In this document: positions 1 to 12,114 of the stretch, piece by piece
Numbering within the stretch: position 1 is the stretch's first letter
Layout: each line of letters opens with the position of its first letter
Source: Sipunculus nudus
Lineage: Eukaryota > Annelida > Sipuncula > Golfingiida > Sipunculidae
DNA length: 64,000 nucleotides
Direction: 5' to 3'
Assembly: GCA_026874595.1 (NCBI GenBank)
Contig: CM049307.1
Location: forward strand, 8,147,579 to 8,211,578
Notes under the pieces: generated by a model
The model's input: the letters and a program-made list of their open reading frames with translations, nothing else
Told to the model about the DNA's origin: nothing
Databases searched by the model: none
Program-made: the position numbers and the translations under genes

Positions 1-839
1 CCCCCAGTGACCCATTAACAAATTTGCACTTATCCTAACATTGGACCTAGAACTTATAACGTACTACATATTAAGGAAAGAAGGCCCTAAAACATCTATT
101 TAAACAGAACAGTGAGAACAATATTCACCAGCTCAGCATTTAACTATTGAGGGTAGAGAATATTTGTATTGCAGCTTTTAACTATCTTCAATTTACATTA
201 GTCATCATTTAATAGATTAGTTTTTTTTTAAGTTATTAACTCCAAAGTGAAAACTCCACCATGTTTGTCACCCTCTGAATTAAAATTCTAAATCCAATTT
301 CCACTATTTTTGAGACTGACAAATTACAACAATCATATCATTTTCTCAGCAGTGGATTTTCTGCTATTGAAAATTACAGAAATGGTATCACAAACCTCTC
401 CCTAGCCCCATGTTAGGGCACAATGTCATGCTGCTCACCCAAATTAGCATCAAGACTGATAAATTACTTTTGTTCACTTATAAATGGATAAAGCTGGTAT
501 TTAATTATGCATGTATATATTTAATATAACACATGAAATTTTGATATTCAGAACAGATAATTATCTCAGTTAAGTTGAAAATTTTGATATTGAGTCAAGT
601 AGATTTCTCAGAACTGACACATATTCTAAAGTGTGATTATTTATGGTAGTTGGTTTAGGTGAAGTTCAAATGTGAACTTGTATGCTAGAAGAATAGATGA
701 AACCAAAGAAGCACATCATATTTGTTCATTAGCTTTTTCCTCACTAAAGTAGTTTAAATGATCTAGTTCATTATGTGTTTTGTGCCCTTCAAAATGGTGT
801 ATCTGAAATAAATGTTTACTGTATTATCTGATTTAAGAT
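1..839. other. AT-rich sequence, no gene seen
   Basis: No open frame with coding character, no splice-framed exon and no tandem structure was recognised here. It borders the minisatellite that begins near 840. Confidence 0.5.
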
Positions 840-1425
840 GATAAAATCAAGCTAGCCTAAGATTAGATTAGGATTCTGATCTGGTTAGGCCCAGTTTAAA
901 ATCAGTCCACCACAGGATTGTAATCTTGACTAGCCCAGATTAATATTTTGATCTGGTTAGGCCCAGTTTAAAATCAGTCCACCACAGGATAATAAACTTA
1001 ACCAGCCCAGATCAAAATTCTTATCTAGACCAGCCCAGTTTAAAAGCAGTCCTGACCAAATTTAATTCCTGAAGTTCTTCACCACAGGATTGTAATCTTG
1101 ACTAGCCCAGATTAATATTTTGATCTGGGCCAGCCCAGTTTAAAATCAGTCCCCCACAGGATAATAAACTTAATCAGCCAAGATCAAAATTTTAATCTAG
1201 GCCAGCACAGTTTAAAAGCAGTCTAGACCAGATTTAAATCCTGAAGTCTTCACCACAGGATTTTAATCTTGACCGGCCCAGATCAAAATTTTAATCTGGG
1301 CTGGCCCAGTTTAAAACTGGTCTGGCCCAGATGAGAATTTTGATCTGGGGCGGTCCAAATCAAAATTTTTATCTGGGCTGGCCCAGTTTTAAATTGGGCC
1401 AGAATCTAATCTGGGCCTCGACATA
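840..1425. repeat. GGCCCAG/CAGTTTAAA minisatellite
   Basis: Degenerate tandem array. Phrases such as GATCTGG, GGCCCAGTTTAAA and CACCACAGGAT recur every 35-70 bp, with a longer composite period: the CCACAGGATTGTAATCTTGA phrase returns near 911 and 1082, with a diverged copy near 1254. The core GGGCTGGCCCAG is nearly palindromic. The array is noncoding and reads through no useful frame. Confidence 0.8.
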
Positions 1426-1964
1426 TATATGAACTATCATGGTAATTTTTTTTATCAAATAACCTTTTGCAAATGTTATATCATATTTCAGATAAAAAAA
1501 AATGCATGTATATGATACTTTCGTGCAATAAAATTCTTTCAAATAAAATAATGAAAAATGATCAGTATATAAGTGTTTAATTGATTTCTCAGTTAGAAGA
1601 ACGAATGGAACGAGGTAAAAGGAAGGTATAAAATCCATGAGCGCAATCATTTGAATATATTTTAAATATTTTTATAACCATGTAATATAATATAAGAATA
1701 AAGAAATCTGTAAAACCTGCAATATGAAAAGTTTTCTTCAGATGTTTTAATAACACAAGCAGTTGCCCTGCATGGGTGACATGCAGTCAATATACACGTT
1801 ATATATATAACGTTATACTGCATGCTCGTATATGTAATCATCATGCAAATATCTTTAACTTGATGGTTCTATATCGCTTGCTGAATAAGCTATATATCCT
1901 GTTGAAATATATAAATTTATAATAAATCGTAATTTATATAATTTGTGAGACATATATGCATATA

Positions 1965-1968
<4 letters not shown>

Positions 1969-2012
<44 letters not shown>
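1969..2012. repeat. (TA)n microsatellite
   Basis: About 22 uninterrupted TA units. Confidence 0.95.
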
Positions 2013-2018
<6 letters not shown>

Positions 2019-2262
2019 TTTTATGTTGGATTTTTAAATCTATATAGGTATTTATTATATGAGAAAATTCACGCCATATCTGGTTAAAATATGATAAACC
2101 AAGACACTCAAATTCCATAAAAATTTTAATTTAAAATTCTAGATCTTTAAGAAAACTGCATAAATAAAAAAAAATGTATAAATTTACGTTAAAATGTATA
2201 GCTTTTATTAACCTTGTATACGTTTATGACATATTATTAATATATTCATCAAGAGCTTCTCT

Positions 2263-2265
<3 letters not shown>

Positions 2266-2319
<54 letters not shown>
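2266..2319. repeat. (TA)n microsatellite
   Basis: About 27 uninterrupted TA units. Confidence 0.95.
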
Positions 2320-2322
<3 letters not shown>

Positions 2323-2512
2323 GGTATAGATTGGGGCTGAATTTCGGTTCACGCTTCTTGTTATATTTATGATGCATATATACAGGAGAAGCAACAATTG
2401 AGAATATTGACCGCTATACTTAGGAATTAAGGGCGTGCATCTGCTATTAGAAATAACTTATTCATGAATAAAAGGTCAAGACATTGCGTTTAACATAAAT
2501 GTTGAACTTTTT

Positions 2513-2518
<6 letters not shown>

Positions 2519-2600
<82 letters not shown>
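2519..2600. repeat. (TA)n microsatellite
   Basis: About 40 uninterrupted units, the longest dinucleotide run in the window. Confidence 0.95.
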
Positions 2601-2603
<3 letters not shown>

Positions 2604-3222
2604 TAAATATTATATGGATACCGCATGAGGAATCATGAACATATATACATCGTTACACCCTGTGGGGTCCCCGGCTGATTCCTGACACTCCGAGTGGTAT
2701 TGACGATATAAAAATTAAAACATATGAGACATGACAAGAAATTAATTGTATAGTTAATTATAATATAAGAATAAAAATAGACTTAACTGATGTTTTTTTT
2801 TGTGGCGATGCAAAGTGTATTTGCAGGTTATTCTTATACCCGTCCTTTAACCGGGTTTTATGTGAGGTGGTCTGGTATAGTTCATTCCACGATGGCCTGG
2901 GGGAGTTTGAAGGTACTTCGTTATCTCAAAGATTATACCTTGTGGCTTTAAATACAAACAGCTCGTTAATTTATATATGGCGGGTTTAGTTTGTGCGTGG
3001 ATTTAAAACAACAATCTGTACATTGCGGTATAGTTCTAATGTTGACATTTTCACTTTTAATAGGAGGCTGTTATATCTTAGGTTTTTGGCACCCTTTTTG
3101 CCAGCTGAGAGATATGATATGAGAAAATCACTTTATCAAAACCCCTTTGATTGAGGTAGGCATACAACATAAAAGACAAGTAATGGATGGGGTAAGGCAT
3201 CGAAAGCCTATAATATATATAG

Positions 3223-4375
3223 ATGTAACGGTCAAAATGTGAAACCAGTCAATTTGTAAAATGCCTGAAATTTTCAGTCAATTTACAAATTCGGTCAGTT
3301 TATTTGACAGATTGACCGAATCGACATGAAACAGTCTTTTATTTGATTCACGTATTCAGTGATTGGCATATTATATTACCAGCTTATTTTATCATATAAC
3401 TAGCTACTTTTGAGTAAATATTTTGCCTATTTTTTTCTAATCTATTTATGAAGAATATAGTGATCAGGTAATAAGACTAAGATATACCAGAATCATATTT
3501 GATGGGGACCCCCCCCCCCCCCCAATTTTCCACCCATGGAGGACATACCATATCATACCCTTCAAATAGGCTTTGTAATTTGAATCCGTAAAGCATGAGT
3601 TATTTTACACAAATGAGTGACAATTTCCTCAAAGTGTATTAATTCAAAGATAACTAAACTTAAAATGATGACTGATAATATGCCATGATTAATTCACTCG
3701 TTTCCTTGATGGAGGTATTACAGCACAACTTAGATAATTCATGCAGATTTTGAGAATGCAAACAAGGACTTGAAGTGTTATCGTAAAATATTCAATTAAT
3801 GGCGGATCCAAGGATTGGGGGGGGGGGGGGGTCTCAGGATGCGCCGTATATTTTTGTTCAATCATTTTTTGTTGTTAGTTTCTGAAACGAGACAATTCCC
3901 TGTTATTTTATACTAAAATTACTAAAATTTTGAAAAAAGAATTAATTGTAACAATTTTCTAGCACTGAGGGACGAAGACACCCCACGCCCGCTCCCACTC
4001 AAAAGGGCAAAAGGAAACTGCGCCCCTGAGAAGTAAAAAATGTACATCTCATATATGAATACACAATTATTTCTGCCAAAATATGATTGAGCCAAATGGA
4101 CGCTTTTGATTAAATAAAACATTTAACTATGCAAAATATGATATAAACTATAATTTGCAAGAGTAAGGTATAAAAAATAAATAAAATGTCATTTAAATAT
4201 TTGTTATTTTATGTATTATTTCATTCCTCTTACATTTCAGTCAATGTGTCAAATAATTTGACTGATTTTCAGTCAATTTGTAAAGTGTCTGAAAATTTCA
4301 TGCAATCATTTTACAAAATGCTTGATTTTCTCAATTTACAAATTGACTGATTTTTCACATTATTTGTAACATAGT
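3223..4375. mobile_element. Putative 1.15-kb element with long imperfect inverted ends
   Basis: The left end (about 3223-3330) and the reverse complement of the right end (about 4235-4375) align over roughly 100 bp. Both contain ATGTGAAA followed by CAGTCAATTTGTAAA and further CAGTCAATTT/TTTGAC phrases. The interior has a poly-C run (about 3510-3523), a poly-G run (about 3819-3830) and no transposase-like frame. It is probably a non-autonomous DNA transposon. The superfamily and target duplication are unresolved because the outermost bases are ambiguous. Confidence 0.55.
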
Positions 4376-5553
4376 TACATAGTCAACTAAATTCAACTGT
4401 AGCACTGAGTTTGTCATCCAGGGCCTTTTTTCCAGTTCTGAGTAAATCTTATATTGGTAGCTTTGCATGGGCTAGCCTGAGTGCTGAGACATATGGATAT
4501 AAAATAACATTTAAATTTCTTTCAAAAGTTGATTCTACTCGAAAAGCAGGTAGTGCACGAAAATACCTGTGGTGGCGCTACCTGCTGAGAGCGTGGAAAC
4601 TAATATCTGAATACTTAACGTGAGCCCCGACGTTATTTTTCGTTACTTGGTTCATTATTTAATTTTTTAATGTAAATAGCTAATGGGAGCCAATAGGCTG
4701 GTGCATTTATATCTGTCACTCCCAAAAGCATTAAATTCAGCTTTCCTTAAAAGATAGAAGCACTACAGTGGGCATTCCCTGTGAAGCTTTCTTCAATGCT
4801 ATAACAGATTTTGGAACTATCTAATTAAACTATTATTGTTTTTTTCGTACTTAATAAGAAAAATTGTGTTAAAGCATGTTACAGTTAGATGTGAATATCA
4901 AAACATTCTCTGTCGTTCTCTTTTCTCGTTCACAAGAATGCCTTAAGAGGGCACCACAGTCCGATTACTTGAAGAGTAGCCTGGGCCCGAATCTCCTGTC
5001 CCATTCTGCCCATCGTGTACATCGTACACAGGAATGTTTCGCGCTAAGTATACAGGGATACGTCACACCTCTATACCCTACAGGATCGCACGATCAACAT
5101 CCACACGTTCATGTATACACAAAGTTTTGGCTTATAACCATAAACCTGCTGCAATATCTGGAGCAAAGCAGACAAAAACGACAAGTTTACTCTGGAAGGA
5201 ATTAAGGCTTGAGTCTATACATCCAAAATATTACAAAATCCTAATTTTACACTTTATTATAACATATTTTTTTTTAATTTTTGTTTTAACTATGTAAATT
5301 ATGTTTTTTTTAGTTGAATAATACCACATGTTTTTAAAAAGTAAATTTGCATTCTTTATCCCATGTACACTCAAGGAACGTTTGAGGCTTTTGAGCTAAA
5401 TATGTGTAGAGGATAAATGATGCAAATTTACTCTATTTACAAAGGCAATTACAGACCTCATGGCGGGGTAGGTTTAAGTGGTAACGTGTGAACAATTAAA
5501 GTTGCCAATACACCTATCTTTTGAAAAAAGAATTTATGTGATATCTGGCTTCC

Positions 5554-5557
<4 letters not shown>
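4376..5557. other. Intergenic sequence, no gene seen
   Basis: Two overlapping short plus-strand frames (about 4876-5297) have no recognisable protein and no splice-framed coding signal. Nothing else stands out. Confidence 0.4.

Positions 5558-5629
<72 letters not shown>
5558..5629. repeat. (TA)n microsatellite
   Basis: About 36 TA units, immediately left of the dispersed repeat at 5660. Confidence 0.95.
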
Positions 5630-5630
<1 letters not shown>

Positions 5631-5659
5631 CTAAGGGTAATTTTCGCTGTAAAAGTTCT

Positions 5660-6027
5660 CAAAGCCTTCGTGAAGTATGTTTGAACTTGTTTATCAACAA
5701 CATATTTGTAAACACAGCAATGTTGACAAACAGGAAAAACAGGTAACTAAAATTGGTAGGTTGCACATATGTGGACGTAGAAAGGTCATATGTTGCAAAA
5801 CACCGTTTGCAAAGCTCTGGCTTATCTGACCTGCTGCCAGATGTCCTTGTTGAATTAGTTTTGATTATTTTGGCGGGCACCCACATGTTATAAACAGGTT
5901 GGTATAAACAAAACAAGCAGCCTGTGTGCAATGATATCCACGTTTTCTGGCCTGTTTTTATCAAAACACCAAGGGGTATACCTTTAGTTTATAAAAGTCA
6001 CGCAGAAAGGTGATTTGGCCCCTTTAA
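5660..6027 (+). repeat. Dispersed repeat, copy 1 (inverted partner at 9.6-9.98 kb)
   Basis: This stretch aligns along most of its length with the reverse complement of 9605-9975. Shared phrases include CCTTCG-GAAG, TTTATCAACA, GGTAGGTTGCA, AGAAAGGTCAT, CTGCTGCCAGATG, GCAGCCTGTGTG, GATATCCA and CCTTTAGTTT. The copies are clearly diverged, with indels. Neither keeps a shared open frame, so this is a dispersed noncoding family, probably a transposon remnant of unknown class. Confidence 0.75.
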
Positions 6028-8700
6028 GGTGATGGCATACATGGAACATGTTCACATAACTCCTCTTCGCAATAGGGTGATATAATATACTCCAATCCTA
6101 TTATGAATAAATGCAATAATTAATCTTTCAATTTCTATGTTAAACATGAAGTATGAATGCAGAAATACCTGCTTTGGTAAATCCTAATAAAATTAACATA
6201 TTAAAAAGCTTATTAAAACGCATAATTTCTAAAAAAAAATATTAATCAATTCTGTCTCCAATCTGATTCGTTGTCTCATTTATGATTTATTGTTTACCCT
6301 CTGACGACCCTACACACACACACAATAAATAATTAGATGCAGGAGAACAATGGTGGAGAAGAAACGTATATAAACATTTATAACTGTACTTATGTATAAT
6401 TGTAAATACATCTGCAGCATATTGAATATATATTGAGCTGGTTCTCACCGTCACACATCTATTAATTATCGTGTACCGTGAAGTATTTTGCAACTTTTCA
6501 GCTGCGGAGGAAGTATAATGTAATAAAAATAATCTGCTTAACCGCTGATGGTTTAAAAAATTTATTCATTTACATAATGTCATGATTTAATATTTTCATA
6601 ATTTATTTTAATACATAATCAGGATGGCAGAAAAATGTCTAATTGATTAACAGCTATTTCTGGTATATAAATTCATAATAAATCAGGGATATAACTACTA
6701 GCTATTTCCCCTATTCCATTATCCCTATATGCAAGTGTATATTTCAATATATTTCATTATGATCGTAGGAGATATAGTGTATCGATCCTTTAAAGAGCGA
6801 GGCTAATCACTGAAGTTATGTTATAAACTAATGAGGCACAAATCGATCGAAAGAATAACCAATATGTCAAAGGCCAATAAGTTACCAAGAAAGGTCGGCT
6901 GGAAATGTTATAACCATCAATGTCCACAACAATGTGCCATAGCAATGGGCTGGTTTTTATGGCTGGCGTGTGAGGTCCCGCCTATACATTTATCCCCATT
7001 GTAACGAATGTCTTCATTCTGTATATTATAACTAAAACTATAACTAAAACTATATGTATACTGTAACACTGGTGTGAAAATGTTTGTTTTCATCTAAATA
7101 CATGCATCTTTGTTCACATATATACATATGAAAAGAATGCTGCTATATATATTCTGTATACATGTTATACATTTAGCACACATGCGTGTATATATATACT
7201 GTTTGATGCATATTGTAAAGTTTCAATAAAACGCGTGGAAACAAATAATATTGCTTTTTTCAATGCAAGTTTTCTTTGACGATACCTTAAGACTTCGCAG
7301 CATATATTACCAAAAAGTAATGCTAATTTTAAACAATTGAGCTGAAATCGATTATCTATGACATAGAACAACCTTTAAAAAACTTGCTATAAAAAACAAA
7401 ACAAAAGGTATTTAATTGGTAATGCTAAAGTTCAGAATATATATAGTTGTGTACATATACATATATGCTTCTCTGTTATATATACCGTGACCGTGACAAA
7501 TGCTTCTTTTAATAATGTTTTAATTATGTTGCTCAAAGAAAAAACAAGTACAACGCAATAATCATAAAATAATAAAATGTATAATGATTATGATAAGAAT
7601 ATAAGTGCAGCTGACATCCAAAACTTTGAGACAGAAATAAATCTATAGCAATACATTTAGACATGTTATATGTTAACTTGAACATCAGTACTTCAGTGCA
7701 CTCACTGACTGTGTAAACAGATCAGATCTATAACGCAAGATTCCCGGCCTCACAATGTGCATTCATTTAAGTTAAACGAGATTTCTTATACAAATAAATT
7801 CCCGAAATTCTGTTAAGTGGAATTGAATCATGCATATATATCAAATTAATAAAGTTTAGGGGCATAAATTGCAGTGCAACATACTCAGGATGACCGCTCA
7901 GTGACCTTATAATTCAGTCAGAGCTGACGGGTCAGTTTTATGTTGACTTGAGCGGTTATATTCGTCCCAACTACATTAAAATGCTGATTATGACGTGTGA
8001 TAGCGGTCACATGAACACAAATTTTATATATTCAGAACTGTTTTTATGGTGCATCAGAAATAAATTTTTCAGGACCTCCTCCCAGCGGTAAGCCCCCGTG
8101 GCCGCCATTTTTGAATCAAACTCAATAAAGAGCGCCACTAAATATTGCACTGAAACACGTATTAAAATACTTTAAACAACCACGAAACTCTAGGAAAGTA
8201 AACTCAAGACAAAAAGAACCTGTCAGATTGATATAAAAACATTTATTTCTTTATAAAACAAGAAGGAAAGTTAGGAAAGGTTCGGCTACAGTTGTAGCTC
8301 ATTATGCCCGCTTGTATTCTGTTGGGTGCAAAAGTGTGTTTCTTGTCTCATGTTTGGTGTCAAATTATGCAAAATCCGCGAGTCGTATTCATCTCATTTT
8401 TATATCAAACTAAAGCTTGTTTTGTCATCTCTCTGATAAATAGAAATAAATAGCATAAAATTATGCTATAAAATTGTTTTAAAGGAAAACACATAATTGA
8501 GTAGGATCACTCAACACAATTTGTGATATTTGCTTTTAATTCACAATAAAAGTAACAATTTGCGGACAATGAGAACACATTCATAATAAAATACACATTG
8601 TTGACTATGTACAAACGAAATTTCACAAGAATATATAGTACGGTTAAGGTACAATAAGCAAAAAAAAGTATGGCAACAAACACAATCTTGAGTGAAGGAG
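6028..8700. other. Intergenic sequence upstream of histone H1
   Basis: About 2.7 kb of AT-rich DNA without a recognisable gene. No H2A, H2B, H3 or H4 coding sequence is present, although H1 genes often sit in histone repeats. Confidence 0.5.
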
Positions 8701-8772
8701 GGCGCATAGCGGGCCGCTTGTCGATTTCAGGAAGCTTGTTTCGTTCAGGTTCTCATTGCGGGCCTCGCTGTC

Positions 8773-8780
8773 TATAAATA
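8773..8780 (+). promoter_or_regulatory. TATA box of histone H1
   Basis: TATAAATA lies 74 bp upstream of the H1 start codon. Transcription would then start near 8803-8810, leaving a 5' leader of about 40 nt. The preceding 70 bp are more GC-rich than the surroundings, which fits a compact histone promoter. Confidence 0.8.
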
Positions 8781-8846
8781 TCGGCCAAGACCAGCCTGAG
8801 GTATCAGTTGATTTCTGTACACAGGAAGAAACGCCTCCACTTCACG

Positions 8847-9413
8847 ATGTCTGACGCTGCTGAACCCGCTGCTGCCCCCGCTCCCAAAGCGGCCAAGGCT
8901 AAGAAACCAGCCAAACCAAAGACTGCACCAACCCACCCACCAGTGGCCACCATGGTTGTTGCTGCCATCAAGGCTTTGAAGGACCGTAAAGGTTCCTCTC
9001 TGGCCGCCATCAAGAAGTACATCGCCGCCAATTACAAGGCTGATGCCGCCAAGCTGGCTCCATTCATCCGCCGCTACCTGAAGAAGGCTGTAGCTGACGG
9101 TAAGCTGGTTCAGGTCAAAGGAACTGGTGCTGCCGGCTCCTTCCGTCTGAGCCAGGCTACCAAGGCTGAGAAACCAAAGGAGGCAAAGAAGCCAGGACGC
9201 CCCAAGACCGCCGCCAAGAAACCTGCTGCCAAGAAAGCCAAGAAACCAGCTGCCAAGAAATCCCCAAAGAAGGCCAAGAAACCAGCAGCTAAAAAGGCCA
9301 AATCCCCTAAGAAAGCTGCCAAGCCTAAGAAGCCTGCCAAGAAACCCGCAGCAAAGAAGCCAGCTGCAAAGAAGGCCAAGAAACCCGCAGCCAAGAAAGC
9401 AGCCAAGAAGTAA
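8847..9413 (+). CDS. H1: Histone H1 (linker histone)
   Basis: Intronless gene of 188 residues. Linker histone that binds the nucleosome dyad and linker DNA and compacts chromatin in the nucleus. Residues 1-27 form an Ala/Pro/Lys-rich N-terminal arm. Residues about 28-102 are the winged-helix globular domain, recognisable by [39 protein letters not shown] and the [10 protein letters not shown] end. Residues 103-188 are a highly basic tail built of repeated AKKPAAKK and SPKK units, the latter being potential CDK sites and minor-groove binders. The ATG at 8847 is chosen because the acidic-alanine start [10 protein letters not shown] is typical of animal H1 and the frame upstream has no ATG. A TATA box and a histone 3' stem-loop flank it, indicating a replication-dependent gene. 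The subtype within H1 cannot be told. Confidence 0.97.
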   Translation: MSDAAEPAAAPAPKAAKAKKPAKPKTAPTHPPVATMVVAAIKALKDRKGSSLAAIKKYIAANYKADAAKLAPFIRRYLKKAVADGKLVQVKGTGAAGSFRLSQATKAEKPKEAKKPGRPKTAAKKPAAKKAKKPAAKKSPKKAKKPAAKKAKSPKKAAKPKKPAKKPAAKKPAAKKAKKPAAKKAAKK

Positions 9414-9456
9414 ACTTGCTGCCTTTCGTATTCCTCGCAGGCTTTACGCCTCCAAC

Positions 9457-9472
9457 GGCCCTTTTCAGGGCC
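9457..9472 (+). terminator. Histone mRNA 3' stem-loop
   Basis: GGCCCT-TTTC-AGGGCC forms a perfect 6-bp stem with a 4-nt loop, 44 bp after the stop codon, followed by the A/C-rich flank AACCACAA. This is the signal bound by SLBP for non-polyadenylated 3' end formation of replication-dependent histone mRNAs. No convincing purine-rich downstream element (U7 target) is seen in the next 30 bp. Confidence 0.93.
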
Positions 9473-9589
9473 AACCACAACATCCAGGTCTAGCGTTCAC
9501 TCTCACAAATTTGAAGTTTCAGGTTCCTACTTGACTGTCAGGTAAGTAGCAGCAGCAGAAGCTTCCCGTGCCAGGTAAGTGTTTAGGTT

Positions 9590-9595
9590 AATAAA
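9590..9595 (+). terminator. Candidate poly(A) signal after histone H1
   Basis: AATAAA lies about 118 bp beyond the histone stem-loop. It could serve a polyadenylated H1 transcript in non-dividing cells, or be chance in AT-rich DNA. No GU-rich element was confirmed. Confidence 0.35.
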
Positions 9596-9604
9596 GCCTG
9601 TCAG

Positions 9605-9975
9605 GGGGACACTGATGCTCAGGGGCCCAATCACCTATCTGACCTTTACAAACTAAAGGTTTTTCTTTGGAGTTTTTGTAAAAAAAAAAAATAGAAAATA
9701 TGGATATCACCACACACAGGCTGCTTCTTTTATTTATCGACAAGTTTATAATATGTAGGGGGTCCGCAAAAATAATAAAAAATCGATCAAGGGCATCTGG
9801 CAGCAAGTCCGATAACCCGTAGCTTTGCAAATGTTTTGCAACAAATGACCTTTCTACCCCTGCATATATGCAACCTACCACCTTGTGGTAGATGTTCTCT
9901 CGTTTGTCAACATAATGTGATTACATGTCACATGTTGATAAACGTATTGATACTTCCTTCGCGAAGGCAGTATAC
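9605..9975 (-). repeat. Dispersed repeat, copy 2 (inverted relative to 5.66 kb)
   Basis: Reverse-complement relative of 5660-6027, diverged with indels and an added A-run near 9680. It starts about 10 bp beyond the AATAAA downstream of H1. A 97-codon minus-strand frame across it is not conserved in copy 1 and is not called as a gene. Confidence 0.75.
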
Positions 9976-10245
9976 AAATTTCACAACCCAATAGGGCCAC
10001 TTCACTTAAGCAGCTGGCAGGCTGATTTAGGGACAGAGGGGCACTGTGCAGTCAATTAGCAATTGACTCCGTGTAAACCAGTATCTGTTTTGCTCATGTA
10101 ACTGCAAGTTTGTCATAAAGCTTTAGATAGGAAATCACCATGACTAAAACAGGTGTTTTGGGGGCAAATCCTGATAATCCTGATCTCACTGGGGGCTTCG
10201 CTTTCTTTTATCTAGAATTTACTACCCTCTCATAATTTAGAATTT

Positions 10246-11400
10246 AGAACCAAGGACAGAGGTGCCCTAATTTGGACACTACCTATTGTCCAAGGTTCAA
10301 AATTAAAACAAAGCATAAAAGAATATAGGATGAGTTTTCTGCTGGGTCGCGGATAACCATCACCTAATAAATCAAAATACTTACTTTAAATAATCCCCCC
10401 CCCCCCACATATCAAAGTCCCCCCCACATGTTATAACCCCCCCCCCCCCACCACAAAATACCTAAAACACTGCCGTAGAAATTTAAAATAAAAGAACCAA
10501 AGACAAAGTGTCCTGATTTGGAGACTATCTATTGTCCAAGGTTCAAAATTAAAAACAAATAAAACATAAAAGAATATAGGATGAGTTATCTGCTGGCCTG
10601 GCTGGGTCGTGGATAACCATCACCTAATAAATCAAAAATACTTACTTAAAAATAATCCCCCCCCCCCCATAAAATACCTAAAACACTACCCTAGAAATTT
10701 AAAATAAAAGAACCAAAGACAAAGTGCCCTGACTTGGACACTATTTATTGTCCAAGGTTCAAAATTAAGATAAATTAATCAAAACAAGATATAGGATGAG
10801 TTATCTGCTGGCCCTGTGGGTCGTGGATAACCATCACCTAATAAATCAAAATACTTATTTAAAATAATCCCCCCCCCTATCAAAGTCCCCCCCCCCCCAC
10901 AAAATACCTAAAACGCTACCCTTAAAAATTAAAATGAAAGAACCAAAGACAAAGTGTCCTGATTTGGACACTATCTATTGTCCAAGGTTCAAAATTAAAA
11001 ACAAATAAAACATAAAAGAATATAGGATGAGTTTTCCGCTGGCCCGGCTGGGTCGTGGATAACCATCACCCAATAAATCAAAATACACCAAACCGAAATA
11101 AAATAAAAACCACACATTCAACCCTCCTCCCAATTAAAATACCCCCCCCCCCCCCCCAGTAAAATAAAAATACTTATAAATAAACAACTTCTCTAAAAAA
11201 ATAAAATAAACGAACCAAAGACAAAGTGTCCTGACCAGGGCACTATCTCTTGTCCAAGGTTCAGATCAAAAATCAAAATAAAGTAAACAATCCCCCCCCC
11301 CCAGAACAAATTTAAATAAACTAAACTAAAAGGATGTGGGATGAGTTTCCTGCAGGCCCGGCTGGGTCGTGGGTAACCATCCGACAATACATCCCAAAAT
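10246..11400. repeat. Five-unit tandem repeat with poly-C tracts, 215-270 bp units
   Basis: Five successive units each contain, in order, GAACCAAAGACAAAGTG, a TTGTCCAAGGTTCA phrase, ATAGGATGAGTT, GGGTCGTGGATAACCATC and then a C-tract of 7-17 bases. Units start near 10246, 10494, 10709, 10939 and 11212. The last unit is the most diverged. C-tract length and number vary between units. The minus strand is correspondingly G-tract rich. No coding frame persists across units. Confidence 0.9.
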
Positions 11401-11479
11401 ATACAATAGAATAAAAATATTAACCCCCCCCCCCCCCCTCAACAAATGTAAAGCAATCAATTAAACTAAAGCAACCCAC

Positions 11480-11720
11480 CCCACCTCCTAGGACTTCAAC
11501 CCAGGAGAGAAGATGGCGCCCTCTACGGCTCCTTGCTTGGCTTGGTGTGGCACTGCGGCTGTTGGCCCAGATAACATGCTTAAGGAGCGCACAGGGCTGA
11601 GGTCTTCACCGCAGCAACCTGTAGCTGCTCGATGAGCGTATACTTCTTTTGGCTTGGTTTGGCTACCAAGACTGCCGGCTGCCTTGTGGAAGCAAGATCC
11701 ATTTCTGCCAGTTTATTCCG
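11480..11720. other. GC-richer patch, unknown
   Basis: A GC-rich stretch after the C-tract repeat, including AAGATGGCGCCCTCTACGGC. It may be the distal part of the same repeat family or a transposon end. No protein was recognised in six frames. Confidence 0.3.
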
Positions 11721-12114
11721 TCAGCTCTGCCTGCCTCTGCGTAGACAAACACGAGTGTTGAATAAAGCATAAATAGCACAAATAGAGTAATTATCAATAT
11801 GCCCAAAGTTGGTATCTTTTTATAAAAGTAATTTTTACAACAACAAAAAATAAGGTTTAATTGCAGTTCATTTGATGTCTTAAAATCCGGAATTAATGCC
11901 TGGGAGAGAATTAGGCGAATATTCATAATATAGAAATGGTATCTTTTCAATATCGTATGAACCAGCTATTGGAGCCCCCTAAACTGACAGTGTGTGCACA
12001 TGAATAAGGGCATGGTGCCACACGTACTACATTGAATAAAGTAATTCTCGTGTCTCGTACAATAAATGTGCATGTTTAACTTGATTGTTCACAAGTTAGG
12101 ACAAAAAAAAAGTA

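Larger units (their letters stand above)
1426..3222. other. AT-rich spacer with three (TA)n arrays
   Basis: Apart from the dinucleotide arrays listed separately I see no gene. Short open frames here are chance readings of AT-rich DNA; one is simply a translated TA run. Confidence 0.5.

Noticed and set aside
9110-9478. 122-codon minus-strand frame opposite histone H1
   Set aside because: Antisense shadow of the Lys/Ala/Pro-rich tail. H1 on the plus strand has TATA, stem-loop and a clear domain match.
9588-9881. 97-codon minus-strand frame after H1
   Set aside because: Falls in a dispersed repeat. The frame is not kept in the other copy at 5660-6027.
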